A DNA stretch of 42,029 nt from Vannielia sp. (GCF_029212645.1 NZ_JARGND010000022.1:1-42029); one strand, 5' to 3'; shown: positions 15,014 to 25,275, counted from the stretch's first letter. Translations and numbers: made by a program. Notes: generated from the letters alone by a model not told the origin.

Positions 15014-15628
15014 TTAGTGCTGGTCCAGCAAGCACTGCACCTTGTCCGCCATTTGCTCACCACTCAGTTCGCGCCGAAAATAACCAGCAAACCCTGTGTC
15101 GGGGAAGGTCAGGTAGGTGAAAGTCGAGTGATCAACCGTGTAGTAATCAGGATCGTCGTCGTCATTGCGCTTGTAATAGGTGCGATAGGCTTTTGACGCC
15201 GCATCAATCTGTTCCGGCGTGCCGGTGAGGCCGATCATCTTTTCATGGACGTTCGCGGTAAAGTCATCCATCGCCTCGGGCGTGTCACGTGCCGGGTCAA
15301 TGGTAATGAAAATCGGCGTGACCGAGTAGCCGCGTTCCGCCAAAATATCAACGGCTTCCGCGTTGCGAACCGTGTCGAAGGGGCACACATCCGGGCAGAA
15401 CGTATAGCCGAAGTAGATCAACGAGGGTTCGGTGATCACATCTTGGTCAGTGACGGTTTCGCCATTTTCGTTGACCAGCTCAAACGGCCCGCCAATAGCC
15501 CCTGGGCCACCAGCAACCACGCCGGCATTGCACTCTTCCTTGGGCGTAAAGACCTTGAATGCCGTGAAACCAAGAACCCCAATCAGGACAACACCGGCAA
15601 CTCCCGCCCATAGTTTCGTATTCGCCAT
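15014..15628 (-). CDS. senC: SCO1/SenC (PrrC) copper chaperone
   Basis: Membrane-anchored thioredoxin-fold protein that helps build the CuA/CuB centres of cytochrome oxidase; in Rhodobacter it is encoded with and linked to the RegBA system. 204 residues. An N-terminal helix (about 7-26) anchors it with the domain facing the periplasm. The copper ligands are complete: Cys78 and Cys82 in TFCPDVCPFD, and His168 in TVDHSTFTY. An acidic stretch, RNDDDDPDYY, precedes the histidine. It lies 84 bp upstream of regA and is divergent from regB across about 100 bp, the arrangement known from purple bacteria. Confidence 0.95.
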   Translation of the reverse strand: MANTKLWAGVAGVVLIGVLGFTAFKVFTPKEECNAGVVAGGPGAIGGPFELVNENGETVTDQDVITEPSLIYFGYTFCPDVCPFDTVRNAEAVDILAERGYSVTPIFITIDPARDTPEAMDDFTANVHEKMIGLTGTPEQIDAASKAYRTYYKRNDDDDPDYYTVDHSTFTYLTFPDTGFAGYFRRELSGEQMADKVQCLLDQH

Positions 15629-15729
15629 GTTCTTGTTCCTCTCTTGGTTTTTCGGCCCAATTGCTGCACCGAGATGCGCGGGCTATCAATAGGCCCGACT
15701 GTCACACTGCGAAAGGTGTCATCTTTCAC

Positions 15730-17145
15730 ATGACCGAGACTGGCCCCGCCGATACCTTCCAAGGCTCCCCTCGGGCGAACTGGATCCGATTGCGCACGCT
15801 TATCGTGCTGCGTTGGGTTGCCGTGTTGGGCCAAAGCGTTGCCCTGACGATTGCCTATGTTCACTATGGGCTCCGGCTGGAAGTTGGTCTTTGTTTTCTG
15901 GCCGTTGGGGCATCGGTGACTGCCAATCTTGTTTTGATGATGGTCTATCCAGCCAACAGACGGTTGAATGAGAATGAGACTTTGGCGATGTTGCTCTTCG
16001 ATCTGGGGCAACTCGCATTTCTACTCTTCCTCACCGGCGGGCTACACAACCCCTTCGCGCTGCTTTTGCTTACGCCAGTCACCATTGCCGCCACGGCACT
16101 CCGGCTGAATGCAGTGTTGATCGTGGGCGCGCTGGCCATTGTCATGGTGACACTGCTCAGCTTTCTTTACCTGCCGTTGCGCACCGTAGATGGCGCTGTT
16201 TTGCGGGTGCCGGGAACGTTCATCTTTGGTGCGTGGATCGCCATTGTGATCGGCGTGTCCTTTCTGGCACTCTATGCGCGCCGCGTTGCCACTGAGATCG
16301 CCGCAATGGGCAATGCTCTGCTGGCGACCCAATTGGCCCTGTCACGGGAGCAAAAACTGACCGATCTGGGCGGTGTCGTCGCCGCCGCCGCGCATGAACT
16401 TGGCACCCCGCTTGCAACGATCAAGCTGGTCAGCTCCGAGATGGTTGATGAACTGGACAGCGACGAGGATTGCGATGGTGCCGCCTTGATCGAAGATGCC
16501 CGGCTGATTGGCGAGCAAGCAGATCGTTGCCGCGAAATTCTGCGCTCGATGGGGCGGGCCGGCAAGGATGACAAGCATATCCACGTGGCCCCTTTGGAAG
16601 CTGTACTGCAAGAGGCCGCGGAGCCGCATCAGGACCGGGGCAAGACCCTTCACTTCGATCTGCAGGCGAGCCCGGGGGCTACGCGGGAGCAGCCCACTGT
16701 TCACCGATCACCCGAAGTGATCCACGGGCTGAGAAACCTGATCCAGAATGCCGTGGATTTTGCTGCTGAGAATGTATGGATCGAAGCCCGTTGGAATGCT
16801 GAGCAGATCACGCTTCGTATCATTGATGATGGGGAAGGCTATCCGCCGCAATTGATCGGCCGGATTGGCGATCCCTACATGCGGCGCAGGCGATCACCCG
16901 ACGAACGCGGCAAGCGGCCAGAGTATGAAGGTATGGGGCTTGGTCTTTTCATCGCCAAGACCCTGCTGGAGCGTGTTGGCGCTGAGCTTACCTTTGCAAA
17001 CGGATCGGACCCGTTTCTCGCCGCCGGGGAGCGGCCAGAACGCTGTGGTGCGATCGTTGAGGTGACATGGAACCGTGGCCGTTTTGCCGCCAGCGAAGAG
17101 GAGATTCGCGGAGCATTAGGGCAAAACCAGCCCTTCGCCTCGTAA
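15730..17145 (+). CDS. regB: Redox sensor histidine kinase RegB (PrrB)
   Basis: Inner-membrane kinase that phosphorylates RegA when oxygen is low. 471 residues. About six membrane helices fill residues 22-185. The ubiquinone-binding heptad GGLHNPF sits at 103-109 between helices. The H-box VVAAAAHELGTPLATIKL gives His222, and Cys267 in ADRCREILRSMG matches the redox-active cysteine of the R. capsulatus protein. An HATPase domain follows with LRNLIQNAVDFA (N-box), IIDDGEGYP (G1) and GMGLGLFIAKTLLER (G2). I chose the ATG at 15730 (MTETGPADTFQGSPRANW) to fit the family; its ribosome site is weak. Divergent from senC-regA. Confidence 0.96.
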   Translation: MTETGPADTFQGSPRANWIRLRTLIVLRWVAVLGQSVALTIAYVHYGLRLEVGLCFLAVGASVTANLVLMMVYPANRRLNENETLAMLLFDLGQLAFLLFLTGGLHNPFALLLLTPVTIAATALRLNAVLIVGALAIVMVTLLSFLYLPLRTVDGAVLRVPGTFIFGAWIAIVIGVSFLALYARRVATEIAAMGNALLATQLALSREQKLTDLGGVVAAAAHELGTPLATIKLVSSEMVDELDSDEDCDGAALIEDARLIGEQADRCREILRSMGRAGKDDKHIHVAPLEAVLQEAAEPHQDRGKTLHFDLQASPGATREQPTVHRSPEVIHGLRNLIQNAVDFAAENVWIEARWNAEQITLRIIDDGEGYPPQLIGRIGDPYMRRRRSPDERGKRPEYEGMGLGLFIAKTLLERVGAELTFANGSDPFLAAGERPERCGAIVEVTWNRGRFAASEEEIRGALGQNQPFAS

Positions 17146-17210
17146 CCTCGTCCGTTTCCGTAGCGTCACCGCCCTTCATTCTCGGAAAATGCCGCGAGAT
17201 TGCCGAGACC

Positions 17211-17227
17211 TTAACTCCCGCTTAACC
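17211..17227 (+). promoter_or_regulatory. CtrA-type box upstream of the DivL-like gene
   Basis: TTAA (17211-17214), exactly seven bases, TTAACC (17222-17227), followed by AT. This is a perfect match to the TTAA-N7-TTAAC consensus of the cell-cycle regulator CtrA. It lies 65 bp before the GTG of the DivL-like gene. A possible -10 (TATGAA, 17241-17246) is close behind at a short spacing, so whether CtrA would activate or repress is unclear. Confidence 0.7.
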
Positions 17228-17291
17228 ATTTTTACCACTTTATGAATGCTCAATAGTTGCCGTTAAGGCTGGCCTAGAGAGGGGCATAGGA

Positions 17292-18878
17292 GTGTTCGGG
17301 AATCTATCGTGGGCCTTTGCAATATTGTTGGTGGCCACCTCTTTTGGTACCGCGCTGATCGCGCTTTTCGCCGCTAGCTTTCTTTTGCCGGGAAAAAAGG
17401 TAACCTGGGGCGGTATCAACGGTGAACCGGGTACGATGACCTTCCTGTTTGAGGGCGAAGAACTTGTTGATGCCACCAAAGAGGCCCACACCCTTTTGAC
17501 AACAGGCCCAGAAAGTCTTGCGCCGTGGCCCCGGATGCTGGCGCTGTTGACCCGTAGCTTTCCCACCATCGGGGCCGAGGCCGCGCGCCTTGCTCAAGGT
17601 GGCACCTTGGAGCTTATCTCGGTTGATGGCGCGGGACGGCTGGAAGCGGAGTGGTGCAAGGGCGTTGCTCGTTTCACGCTACACGAGGGTGAAGCACGCA
17701 ATTCGGTCGCCGACTATGACAGCTTCTCGATTATCGCCATGGCCGAAGAGCTGGAGGTGCTGCGCAGCGTTGTCGATGATGCGCCGCTCTTGGCTTGGCG
17801 GGAGGACAGGGAAGGGCGGGTTTCTTGGGCGAACGGGGCCTATGTTGACCTGCTGCAAAGGATGCGGCCTGAGGAGCCAACACTGCCATGGCCTCTACCG
17901 CGCGTGTTTGAAAACCAGTTCTTTGGGACAGAGCCGAATGCAGAGCCTCGTCGCATTTCGGTGACGATCCCCTTCATTGACCAAGAGATCTGGTATGATT
18001 GCACCGCTCACTCGTTTGGCGGTGAAGCGTTGGTTTTTGCGATGCCTGCGGATCGGTTGGTTCAGGCGGAACGCTCGCGCAAAGAATTTTTGCAGACCCT
18101 CACCCGAACCTTCGCCGATCTGCCTATCGGTCTGGCTGTTTTTGACAGCGGGCGGCAACTGACACTGTTTAACCCCGCCCTTACCGACCTATCCGCGCTG
18201 GAGCCGTCTTTTCTTATCGGGCGGCCAACGCTTGTGGCGTTTCTCGACAGGCTGCGCGAGGCCCGGCGGATGCCAGAGCCAAAGGATTACAAAAGTTGGC
18301 GCCATCATATCGCCGATCTGGAAAGCGCTGCAGAGGCGGGGATTCACCAAGAAGTTTGGTCGTTGCCTACTGGGCAAACTTACCGCGTTACCGGGCAACC
18401 ACATCCCGATGGTGCGATCGCCCTGTTGTTCGAGGACATTTCAGCCGAAATCTCCCTGACCCGTCGCTTTCGTGCAGAGCTGGAAATGGGGCAAGCCGTT
18501 GTTGACAGTCTGGAAGAGGCAATTGCAGTCTTTTCTCACACTGGCTCTTTGGTGCAAAGCAATCGTGCCTATCAAGCGATGTGGGATTGTGACCGGGGTG
18601 ACTCGCTCATTGATATCACCGCCGAAGACGCCGTGCGTGACTGGCGCAACCTTCACCCGAATGCAGAGCTTTGGGCTCGCGCTCTGCGCTATATAAGCCA
18701 GATCGGTGAGCGTGATCCTTGGGAACAACAGATCGAGATTGAGGGTAAGCCAGTGCACTGCCGCTTTACCCCGATTACCGGTGGAGCCACGTTGGTTGGC
18801 TTCACAAAGATCGCAGCCATAGAGACGCCAAGCCAAATCCCCCCGCCAGCGAAGCGTCAGCAATATATCAGCGCCTGA
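17292..18878 (+). CDS. divL: DivL-like membrane PAS protein without kinase domain
   Basis: 528 residues. One membrane helix (about 8-32) is followed by repeated PAS-like segments at about 150-240, 265-380 and 395-510: LEVLRSVVDDAPLLAWREDREGRVSWANGAY, FADLPIGLAVFDSGRQLTLFNPAL and MGQAVVDSLEEAIAVFSHTG. No H-box and no HATPase domain follow; the protein ends soon after the third PAS segment. In Caulobacter DivL is a pseudokinase that tunes the CckA-ChpT-CtrA relay; from memory the R. capsulatus DivL is a PAS protein acting on CtrA and gene transfer agent production, and lies close to regB. Position, architecture and the CtrA-type box upstream support the name; a generic PAS sensor is the alternative. 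The start is a GTG with AGAGGGG about 7 bases upstream. Confidence 0.7.
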   Translation: MFGNLSWAFAILLVATSFGTALIALFAASFLLPGKKVTWGGINGEPGTMTFLFEGEELVDATKEAHTLLTTGPESLAPWPRMLALLTRSFPTIGAEAARLAQGGTLELISVDGAGRLEAEWCKGVARFTLHEGEARNSVADYDSFSIIAMAEELEVLRSVVDDAPLLAWREDREGRVSWANGAYVDLLQRMRPEEPTLPWPLPRVFENQFFGTEPNAEPRRISVTIPFIDQEIWYDCTAHSFGGEALVFAMPADRLVQAERSRKEFLQTLTRTFADLPIGLAVFDSGRQLTLFNPALTDLSALEPSFLIGRPTLVAFLDRLREARRMPEPKDYKSWRHHIADLESAAEAGIHQEVWSLPTGQTYRVTGQPHPDGAIALLFEDISAEISLTRRFRAELEMGQAVVDSLEEAIAVFSHTGSLVQSNRAYQAMWDCDRGDSLIDITAEDAVRDWRNLHPNAELWARALRYISQIGERDPWEQQIEIEGKPVHCRFTPITGGATLVGFTKIAAIETPSQIPPPAKRQQYISA

Positions 18879-18998
18879 AAGGCGTTCATTTTGCGGTCGC
18901 ATCGTACCGTCACGCCCGATCCGATGCCCTCGTTTCCTGAACCGACGACATGCTCGAAATCGCCGCGAGGCGGACCGCATTTTGGAAGCGAAAACAAG

Positions 18999-19011
18999 TT
19001 GGTATTACCAA
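18999..19011. promoter_or_regulatory. GntR/FadR-type palindrome
   Basis: TTGGTA-T-TACCAA, perfect over 13 bp, fits the TGGT-N3-ACCA operator pattern used by FadR-subfamily GntR regulators (PdhR, LldR and relatives). No GntR regulator gene and no catabolic gene lie beside it. Confidence 0.4.
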
Positions 19012-19220
19012 ACCGGGAGGTGGCGATGATCCACCCGGTTGCGGCCTCGGTCACGGCGAAGGCTTGGCCCCCAGCGATCCGCTTCGCCCAATGGACGCAG
19101 CACCAGATAATCACTGGAAAGGAGTAGCTGGGGAGCACAGTTTTCCATCATATTCCTCTTTGTGCGTGCATTTCTCTCCAAATCCCCCGAAATTCCCGCA
19201 GATTCCTGCTAAAGCGCCTG

Positions 19221-19249
19221 TTGCAGCGCCGCATCACGCTCCTTATATA
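19221..19249 (+). promoter_or_regulatory. Predicted dnaK promoter
   Basis: TTGCAG (19221-19226), 17-bp spacer, TATATA (19244-19249). The -10 part also reads CTTATATAC, close to the CYTATNTNNG shape of alphaproteobacterial RpoH promoters, but the matching CTTG -35 is imperfect. Leader about 100 nt. Confidence 0.6.
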
Positions 19250-19358
19250 CCCATCGAAGCTCGGTCGGGGCCCCGCCTTGACCAGACTGGGATCGGGCAC
19301 CAGGGGCCTGAATGCGGGACCTGACGTCCACAACATCGCCAATGAAGAGGTAGAGTAA

Positions 19359-21278
<1,920 letters not shown>

Positions 21279-21300
21279 TCGCGCGTGATGTAACCCGGAA

Positions 21301-21339
21301 AGGACCGGTCCGGGAAACTGGGCCGGTCCTCGCGTTTTA
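21301..21339 (+). terminator. Hairpin between dnaK and dnaJ
   Basis: AGGACCGG (21301-21308) pairs with CCGGTCCT (21323-21330); the stem continues inward as TCCGG/CTGGG-type pairs around a GAAA tetraloop, and CGCGTTTTA follows. It can act as a partial terminator lowering dnaJ relative to dnaK, or as an mRNA stabiliser for the dnaK end. Confidence 0.6.
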
Positions 21340-21356
21340 CGGAAAGGGGCGATCAG

Positions 21357-22511
21357 ATGTCTAAACGTGATTTTTACGAGGTGCTGGGCGTTGTCCGCAG
21401 CGCGTCGGAGGATGAGATCAAGAAGGCCTATCGTAAGAAGGCCAAAGAGCTCCACCCTGACCGCAACTCAGACAATCCCAACGCCGAAGATCAGTTCAAA
21501 GAGGTCAACGAGGCCTATGACGCGCTGAAGGATGCCGACCGCAAGGCCGCATACGACCGGTTTGGTCATGCTGCCTTTGAGGGGGGCGGTCCGCGTCCGG
21601 GGCAAAGTGGCTTTAACCAGCAGGGCGATTTCGCCAGCGCCTTCAGCGACGTGTTCGACGACCTGTTTGGCGACTTCATGGGGGGCCGTGGTGGCCGCCC
21701 CGGAGGCGGCGGCGGACGCCGGGCCAGCCGTGGCTCTGACCTGCGCTACAACATGCGGATCAGCCTGGAAGATGCCTATGAGGGCGCCCAGAAAACCATC
21801 AACGTGCCAACTGCCGTTCAGTGTGAAACCTGCGAAGGCACCGGCGCCGAGGGTGGCGCAGAACCGGTCACCTGCCCCACCTGTTCGGGTATGGGCAAGG
21901 TGCGCGCGCAGCAGGGCTTTTTCACGGTGGAGCGCACTTGCCCTACCTGTTCGGGCCTTGGCCAGATTATCAAGAACCCCTGCACCAACTGCGGCGGCAC
22001 CGGGCGCAAAGAGAAGGATCGTTCGCTTTCAGTCAACATCCCGGCGGGTGTTGAAACCGGCACACGCATTCGCCTTGCCGGCGAGGGTGAGGCCGGGCTG
22101 CGCGGCGGGCCAACGGGCGACCTTTACATCTTCATCGAGGTCGAGCCGCATCCGCTGTTTGAGCGCGAGGGGGCTGACCTGTTTTGCCACGTTCCGGTGA
22201 GCATGGCCTCTGCCGCGCTGGGCGGTGACATTGAAGTGCCCACAATCGACGGTGGCCGCAGCCGGGTGAAGATCCCGGCGGGCGCTCAATCTGGCAAGCA
22301 GATGCGCCTGAGGGGCAAAGGTATGCCGCCGCTGCGTGGCCCGGGCCATGGGGACATGTTCATCGAACTAGCCGTGGAAACCCCGGTGAACCTGACCAGC
22401 AAGCAAAAAGAGTTGCTGAAGGAGTTTGAGGGTCTGGCGAAGGATAACAATCCGAATGCCTCCAGCTTTTTCGGGAAGGTCAAAACCTTTTGGGACGGTA
22501 TGAAAGGGTAA
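21357..22511 (+). CDS. dnaJ: Hsp40 co-chaperone DnaJ
   Basis: Delivers unfolded substrates to DnaK and stimulates its ATPase. 384 residues. J domain at 4-68 with the HPD motif at residues 33-35 (ELHPDRNS). A Gly/Phe/Arg-rich linker ([19 protein letters not shown]) precedes four zinc-binding repeats: [24 protein letters not shown] and CTNCGGTG. The C-terminal substrate domain ends DGMKG. The ribosome site is GGAAAGGGG about 9 bases before the ATG. Same strand and operon as dnaK; terminator at 22550. Confidence 0.98.
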   Translation: MSKRDFYEVLGVVRSASEDEIKKAYRKKAKELHPDRNSDNPNAEDQFKEVNEAYDALKDADRKAAYDRFGHAAFEGGGPRPGQSGFNQQGDFASAFSDVFDDLFGDFMGGRGGRPGGGGGRRASRGSDLRYNMRISLEDAYEGAQKTINVPTAVQCETCEGTGAEGGAEPVTCPTCSGMGKVRAQQGFFTVERTCPTCSGLGQIIKNPCTNCGGTGRKEKDRSLSVNIPAGVETGTRIRLAGEGEAGLRGGPTGDLYIFIEVEPHPLFEREGADLFCHVPVSMASAALGGDIEVPTIDGGRSRVKIPAGAQSGKQMRLRGKGMPPLRGPGHGDMFIELAVETPVNLTSKQKELLKEFEGLAKDNNPNASSFFGKVKTFWDGMKG

Positions 22512-22541
22512 GCCCGGCGGTGGGTTTGCCCACCCTACGGA
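22512..22541. repeat. GTAGGGTGGG-type hairpin
   Basis: GGTGGG (22519-22524) and CCCACC (22529-22534) form a hairpin flanked by CCGGC and CTACGG. Read on the minus strand it is GTAGGGTGGGCAAACCCACC, a pattern I recall as a widespread intergenic repeat in many bacteria. A related hairpin lies at 25220-25243. Confidence 0.5.
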
Positions 22542-22549
22542 AACCTTTG

Positions 22550-22587
22550 GGCACTGCGCTTGCACAGAGCGCGGTGCCTTTTGTTTT
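22550..22587 (+). terminator. Rho-independent terminator of dnaK-dnaJ
   Basis: GGCACTGCGCT (22550-22560) pairs with AGCGCGGTGCC (22568-22578) with one T-G pair and a 7-base loop, followed by TTTTGTTTT. The T-run reaches into the stop codon of the convergent lipoprotein gene. Confidence 0.85.
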
Positions 22588-23041
22588 AGCGGGTGCAGTA
22601 AAGCGCCTTGCCCTCGGCAAGGTCTTTCAGCTCCATCTCTTGCGCAGTGAGGCGAACCACCTCGAAAGACCATGGCTCATCGGCCAGGCGCGCCTCCATT
22701 TGCGGGATGGTGCCGCGGGCAAGGGCGGTGAGGGGAAGGTTTTCAGCGTCACGGGAGACGCGCATAAGGGTTTGATCTATAAGTTTTTCTTCCAACGTCT
22801 TGCCGTTAAGCACCCAGCGCCCCTCAACACTGAAATTCATCGTCACGCTGGGGCTGCCGGTGGTGCTTTGGATCGAGATCATGCCGGTGAGGGTGCCATC
22901 AGGGGCATAGTCCAGATCGCGGGAGATCATGTATCCGGGCCAATCGGCGCTGCACGACCAATCGGTTGCGAGCAGGCTGGTGTCCACCTCGTTTTTGCAG
23001 GCAGCGAGGGCGAAGAGGAACAGGAGCGGAACGGTGCGCAT
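22586..23041 (-). CDS. Unknown lipoprotein
   Basis: 151 residues with a lipoprotein signal peptide: [15 protein letters not shown], lipobox LAAC with Cys15, so it should be anchored in a membrane facing the periplasm. The mature part ([27 protein letters not shown]) has two further cysteines, one at the C-terminal YCTR, which could form a disulfide. I do not recognise a family; the repeated short beta-like strands suggest a lipocalin-like or META-type fold but this is a guess. I chose ATG 23041; the frame opens 18 codons earlier without signal-peptide character. Divergent from radC, whose start is 77 bp away. Confidence 0.75.
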   Translation of the reverse strand: MRTVPLLFLFALAACKNEVDTSLLATDWSCSADWPGYMISRDLDYAPDGTLTGMISIQSTTGSPSVTMNFSVEGRWVLNGKTLEEKLIDQTLMRVSRDAENLPLTALARGTIPQMEARLADEPWSFEVVRLTAQEMELKDLAEGKALYCTR

Positions 23042-23118
23042 GGCGGCAAGGTGGCGGAGGGCGCGGGGGCTGGCAAGCGTTAACCAATGATTCACTATCG
23101 CGAGGGCAAAGTGGTGGC

Positions 23119-23883
23119 ATGAGTCACGCTTTTCACGAAGCCCCCATGCCGCTGTTTGCCCCCGATGAAGCGGAGCCTGTGCCCTTGGCGGAGGCCAATG
23201 GGCGGCTGCCGAGCTACATCAAGGACCACCGCAAGCGGCTGAGAGAGCGGTTTATGGCGGGAGGCGCCAGCGCCCTGCCCGATTATGAGCTGCTGGAATT
23301 GGTGCTGTTTCGCGCGATCCCCCGCCGCGATGTAAAGCCGCTGGCCCGTGCCCTGCTAGAGCGGTTTGGTGACTTTAATGGCGTGCTATCCGCCCCGGTG
23401 GCGCGGCTCGGCGATGTGGATGGTGTGGGCGACGCCGTGGTGACAGAGTTAAAACTGGTTGAAGCCGCCGCTCACCGGCTTGCCCGCTCCAAGGTGCTGA
23501 AACGACATGTAATTTCAAGCTGGGATCAGGTGCTTGATTACTGCCACACCACCATGGCGCATCGCGAAACCGAGCAATTCAGGGTGCTTTACCTAGATCG
23601 CAAGAACGTGCTGATCGCCGATGAAGCGCAGGCGCAGGGCACGGTGGATCATGTGCCCGTCTATCCGCGAGAGGTGGTGAAGCGGGCGCTGGAGTTGAAC
23701 GCCAGCGCGATTATTCTGGTGCACAACCACCCAAGCGGAGACCCAACACCGAGCCAGGCGGATATAGAGATGACCATGAAAATTGAGGAGGCCGCGCGGG
23801 CACTTTCAATTGTGCTGCATGACCATCTGATCATTGGCAAAGAAACTGAGCTGAGCTTTCGCGCAGAGGGCTATTTAGACTAG
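23119..23883 (+). CDS. radC: RadC (JAB/MPN) family protein
   Basis: 254 residues. An N-terminal helix-hairpin-helix-like part ([34 protein letters not shown]) precedes a JAB metalloprotease-like domain whose motif is complete: [21 protein letters not shown], the His-x-His-x10-Asp zinc site, with an upstream Glu in the domain. Despite the name, the family's role in DNA repair has been withdrawn in E. coli and its real function is unsettled. I chose the ATG at 23119 ([13 protein letters not shown]); the frame runs 51 codons further back across the start of the divergent lipoprotein gene. A TTAACC half-site lies at about 23080. Confidence 0.93.
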   Translation: MSHAFHEAPMPLFAPDEAEPVPLAEANGRLPSYIKDHRKRLRERFMAGGASALPDYELLELVLFRAIPRRDVKPLARALLERFGDFNGVLSAPVARLGDVDGVGDAVVTELKLVEAAAHRLARSKVLKRHVISSWDQVLDYCHTTMAHRETEQFRVLYLDRKNVLIADEAQAQGTVDHVPVYPREVVKRALELNASAIILVHNHPSGDPTPSQADIEMTMKIEEAARALSIVLHDHLIIGKETELSFRAEGYLD

Positions 23884-23896
23884 GTCCAGAATAGGC

Positions 23897-23930
23897 GAAG
23901 GGCACCGCGCATCCCCTCGCGGTGCCCTTC
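23897..23930. terminator. Bidirectional hairpin terminator after radC
   Basis: GAAGGGCACCGCG (23897-23909) and CGCGGTGCCCTTC (23918-23930) form a perfect 13-bp stem with an 8-base loop, between convergent radC and the gene ending at 23953. There is no T-run on either side, so it would act by structure or with Rho. Confidence 0.7.
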
Positions 23931-23952
23931 AAACGCGCCAGCACAACTGTGG

Positions 23953-25059
23953 TCAGTTGGCAGCAGCGAACTGCATGGCGGGCAAAAGCCCGGTGAGCAC
24001 AACGAAATCGCCCAGCGCGTCACAGGACGGCATCGAAGCGGTGATCTGTTGTGGCGTATACTCATCAGCCGGGCGCAAGAAGCGAGCCGAAACCTCGCGG
24101 CCACAGTTATCGACCGTGACCTCGACATCAACATCAACTTCAACTTCAACCGAGTGGCCCTCGGTAGTGAGCGCCTTTGGGTAGCTGTAGACATAGCCCA
24201 TCATCGCGCCGGGGATCCCGGAGTTGCCAAAGGCGGTGAGAAAGCCGCCCTCGCCCGCCAACGCCCGCTCGGGTGCGCCCATCGCGGTGGTGCCGATGTA
24301 GCCTTGAGCGCCATACTCGGCCCCGTCCTCATAGGCATTGAGAGCAACGCCCGCCTCGCCCTGCCAAACAAGGGCAACGCGATCATAGGCAGCAAAGTCG
24401 GGCACCTTGGCCATGGCATTGGCCGTTTCGCCATTCTCAAAAGTGACATCCACGTGCGCGTTGGCGGCAAGCGCCGGGAGTGTGACGGAGACTTTGCCGT
24501 CGACGTCGAACATTTCGGTGGCGACGAGGCCCATGTGCGAGATGGTCACGACTTCGCGGGCAAGGCACGGGGCCTCGACCGTGATCTCGAGCAGCGCGGC
24601 GGGGGCTGGCGAGGCGGTGACGTTCATCGGGCATTCGGTGGAGGCCTCGGACAGGGGCGCTAGGGCGACATCGCCAGTGGCGGGGGCCGTCAGCACGGCG
24701 ATTTCAACCGAGGATATCGCGGGAAGTTGCGGCATGGCGGCGGCGGGCGAGGAATCGGCCTTCGTAACCTGTGCGCCGGGCATTTGGACGGCCAGTGCGG
24801 CCTCGTCCTCTTCCGCAGGCGGCGTCATGGGTTTAGCGCTGGGCAGCGTGGCTGCAGGGCGGATGATGGGGGCTGTTGAAAGCGGCTGAATCTGCGGCTC
24901 TAAACCCGACGTTCCGGCCACCATTGGCGCGCTGCTGCCACCGCCAAACTGATCAGCGACAGGACCGAGGGTTTGCATGGCGAAACCGGTGCCAAGCGCG
25001 ACGGCAAAGACCGACGCCGCCGTCATCAGACGCTTCTTTTGCTTGGGTTCGAGTTTCAT
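23953..25059 (-). CDS. Unknown membrane-anchored protein downstream of secA
   Basis: 368 residues, no family I recognise. A short basic N-terminus (MKLEPKQKKR) and one helix (about 11-28) make it a type II membrane protein with a periplasmic body. A Pro/Ala-rich spacer (about 45-115) leads to a domain with CPMNVTASPAPAALLEITVEAPCLAREVVTISHMGLV, reminiscent of beta-sandwich repeats, and later VPDFAAYDRVALVWQG. A run of alternating Val and acidic residues (VEVEVDVDVEVTVD) is encoded by hexamer repeats. Four cysteines occur in the periplasmic part. GGAGG lies 6 bases before the ATG. Relatives beside secA are sometimes labelled translocase, which I think reflects the neighbour only. Confidence 0.8.
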   Translation of the reverse strand: MKLEPKQKKRLMTAASVFAVALGTGFAMQTLGPVADQFGGGSSAPMVAGTSGLEPQIQPLSTAPIIRPAATLPSAKPMTPPAEEDEAALAVQMPGAQVTKADSSPAAAMPQLPAISSVEIAVLTAPATGDVALAPLSEASTECPMNVTASPAPAALLEITVEAPCLAREVVTISHMGLVATEMFDVDGKVSVTLPALAANAHVDVTFENGETANAMAKVPDFAAYDRVALVWQGEAGVALNAYEDGAEYGAQGYIGTTAMGAPERALAGEGGFLTAFGNSGIPGAMMGYVYSYPKALTTEGHSVEVEVDVDVEVTVDNCGREVSARFLRPADEYTPQQITASMPSCDALGDFVVLTGLLPAMQFAAAN

Positions 25060-25219
25060 CGACCGCCTCCGACATCATAAGGATGTTGCGGACAAATCTA
25101 GACAGCGAAGGTGGCAAGGCTTGGGCGGGATTTGGCCAATTTCGGCGCGATTGCCACAAGTGTTAAAGCATATCTTGGGTTTGTGGCGAAAACGCCTACC
25201 AGATGCGCCTCAAGTGACG

Positions 25220-25243
25220 GTAGGGCGGCCATGGTGCCGCCCC
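25220..25243. repeat. TAGGGCGGC hairpin between secA and the next gene
   Basis: GGGCGGC (25223-25229) and GCCGCCC (25236-25242) form a perfect 7-bp stem, preceded by GGTA. It resembles the GTAGGGTGGG hairpin at 22512-22541 in layout. It lies 33 bp after the secA stop and may help end secA transcription, though no T-run follows. Confidence 0.5.
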
Positions 25244-25275
25244 AATTCAGAATCACGAAGGGTCAATCACCGCAA

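Larger units (their letters stand above)
18879..19358. other. 480-bp gap between the DivL-like gene and dnaK
   Basis: No recognisable gene. A weak hairpin CGCC/GGCG (18872-18884) with a T-rich tail overlaps the end of the DivL-like gene. A palindrome TTGGTA-T-TACCAA lies at 18999-19011. It is followed by a 33-codon frame (ATG 19026 to 19127) with GGGAGGTG close ahead, overlapped by a CCGGG/CCCGG hairpin (19013-19037). The dnaK promoter occupies 19221-19249. The rest holds nothing I can name. Confidence 0.5.
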
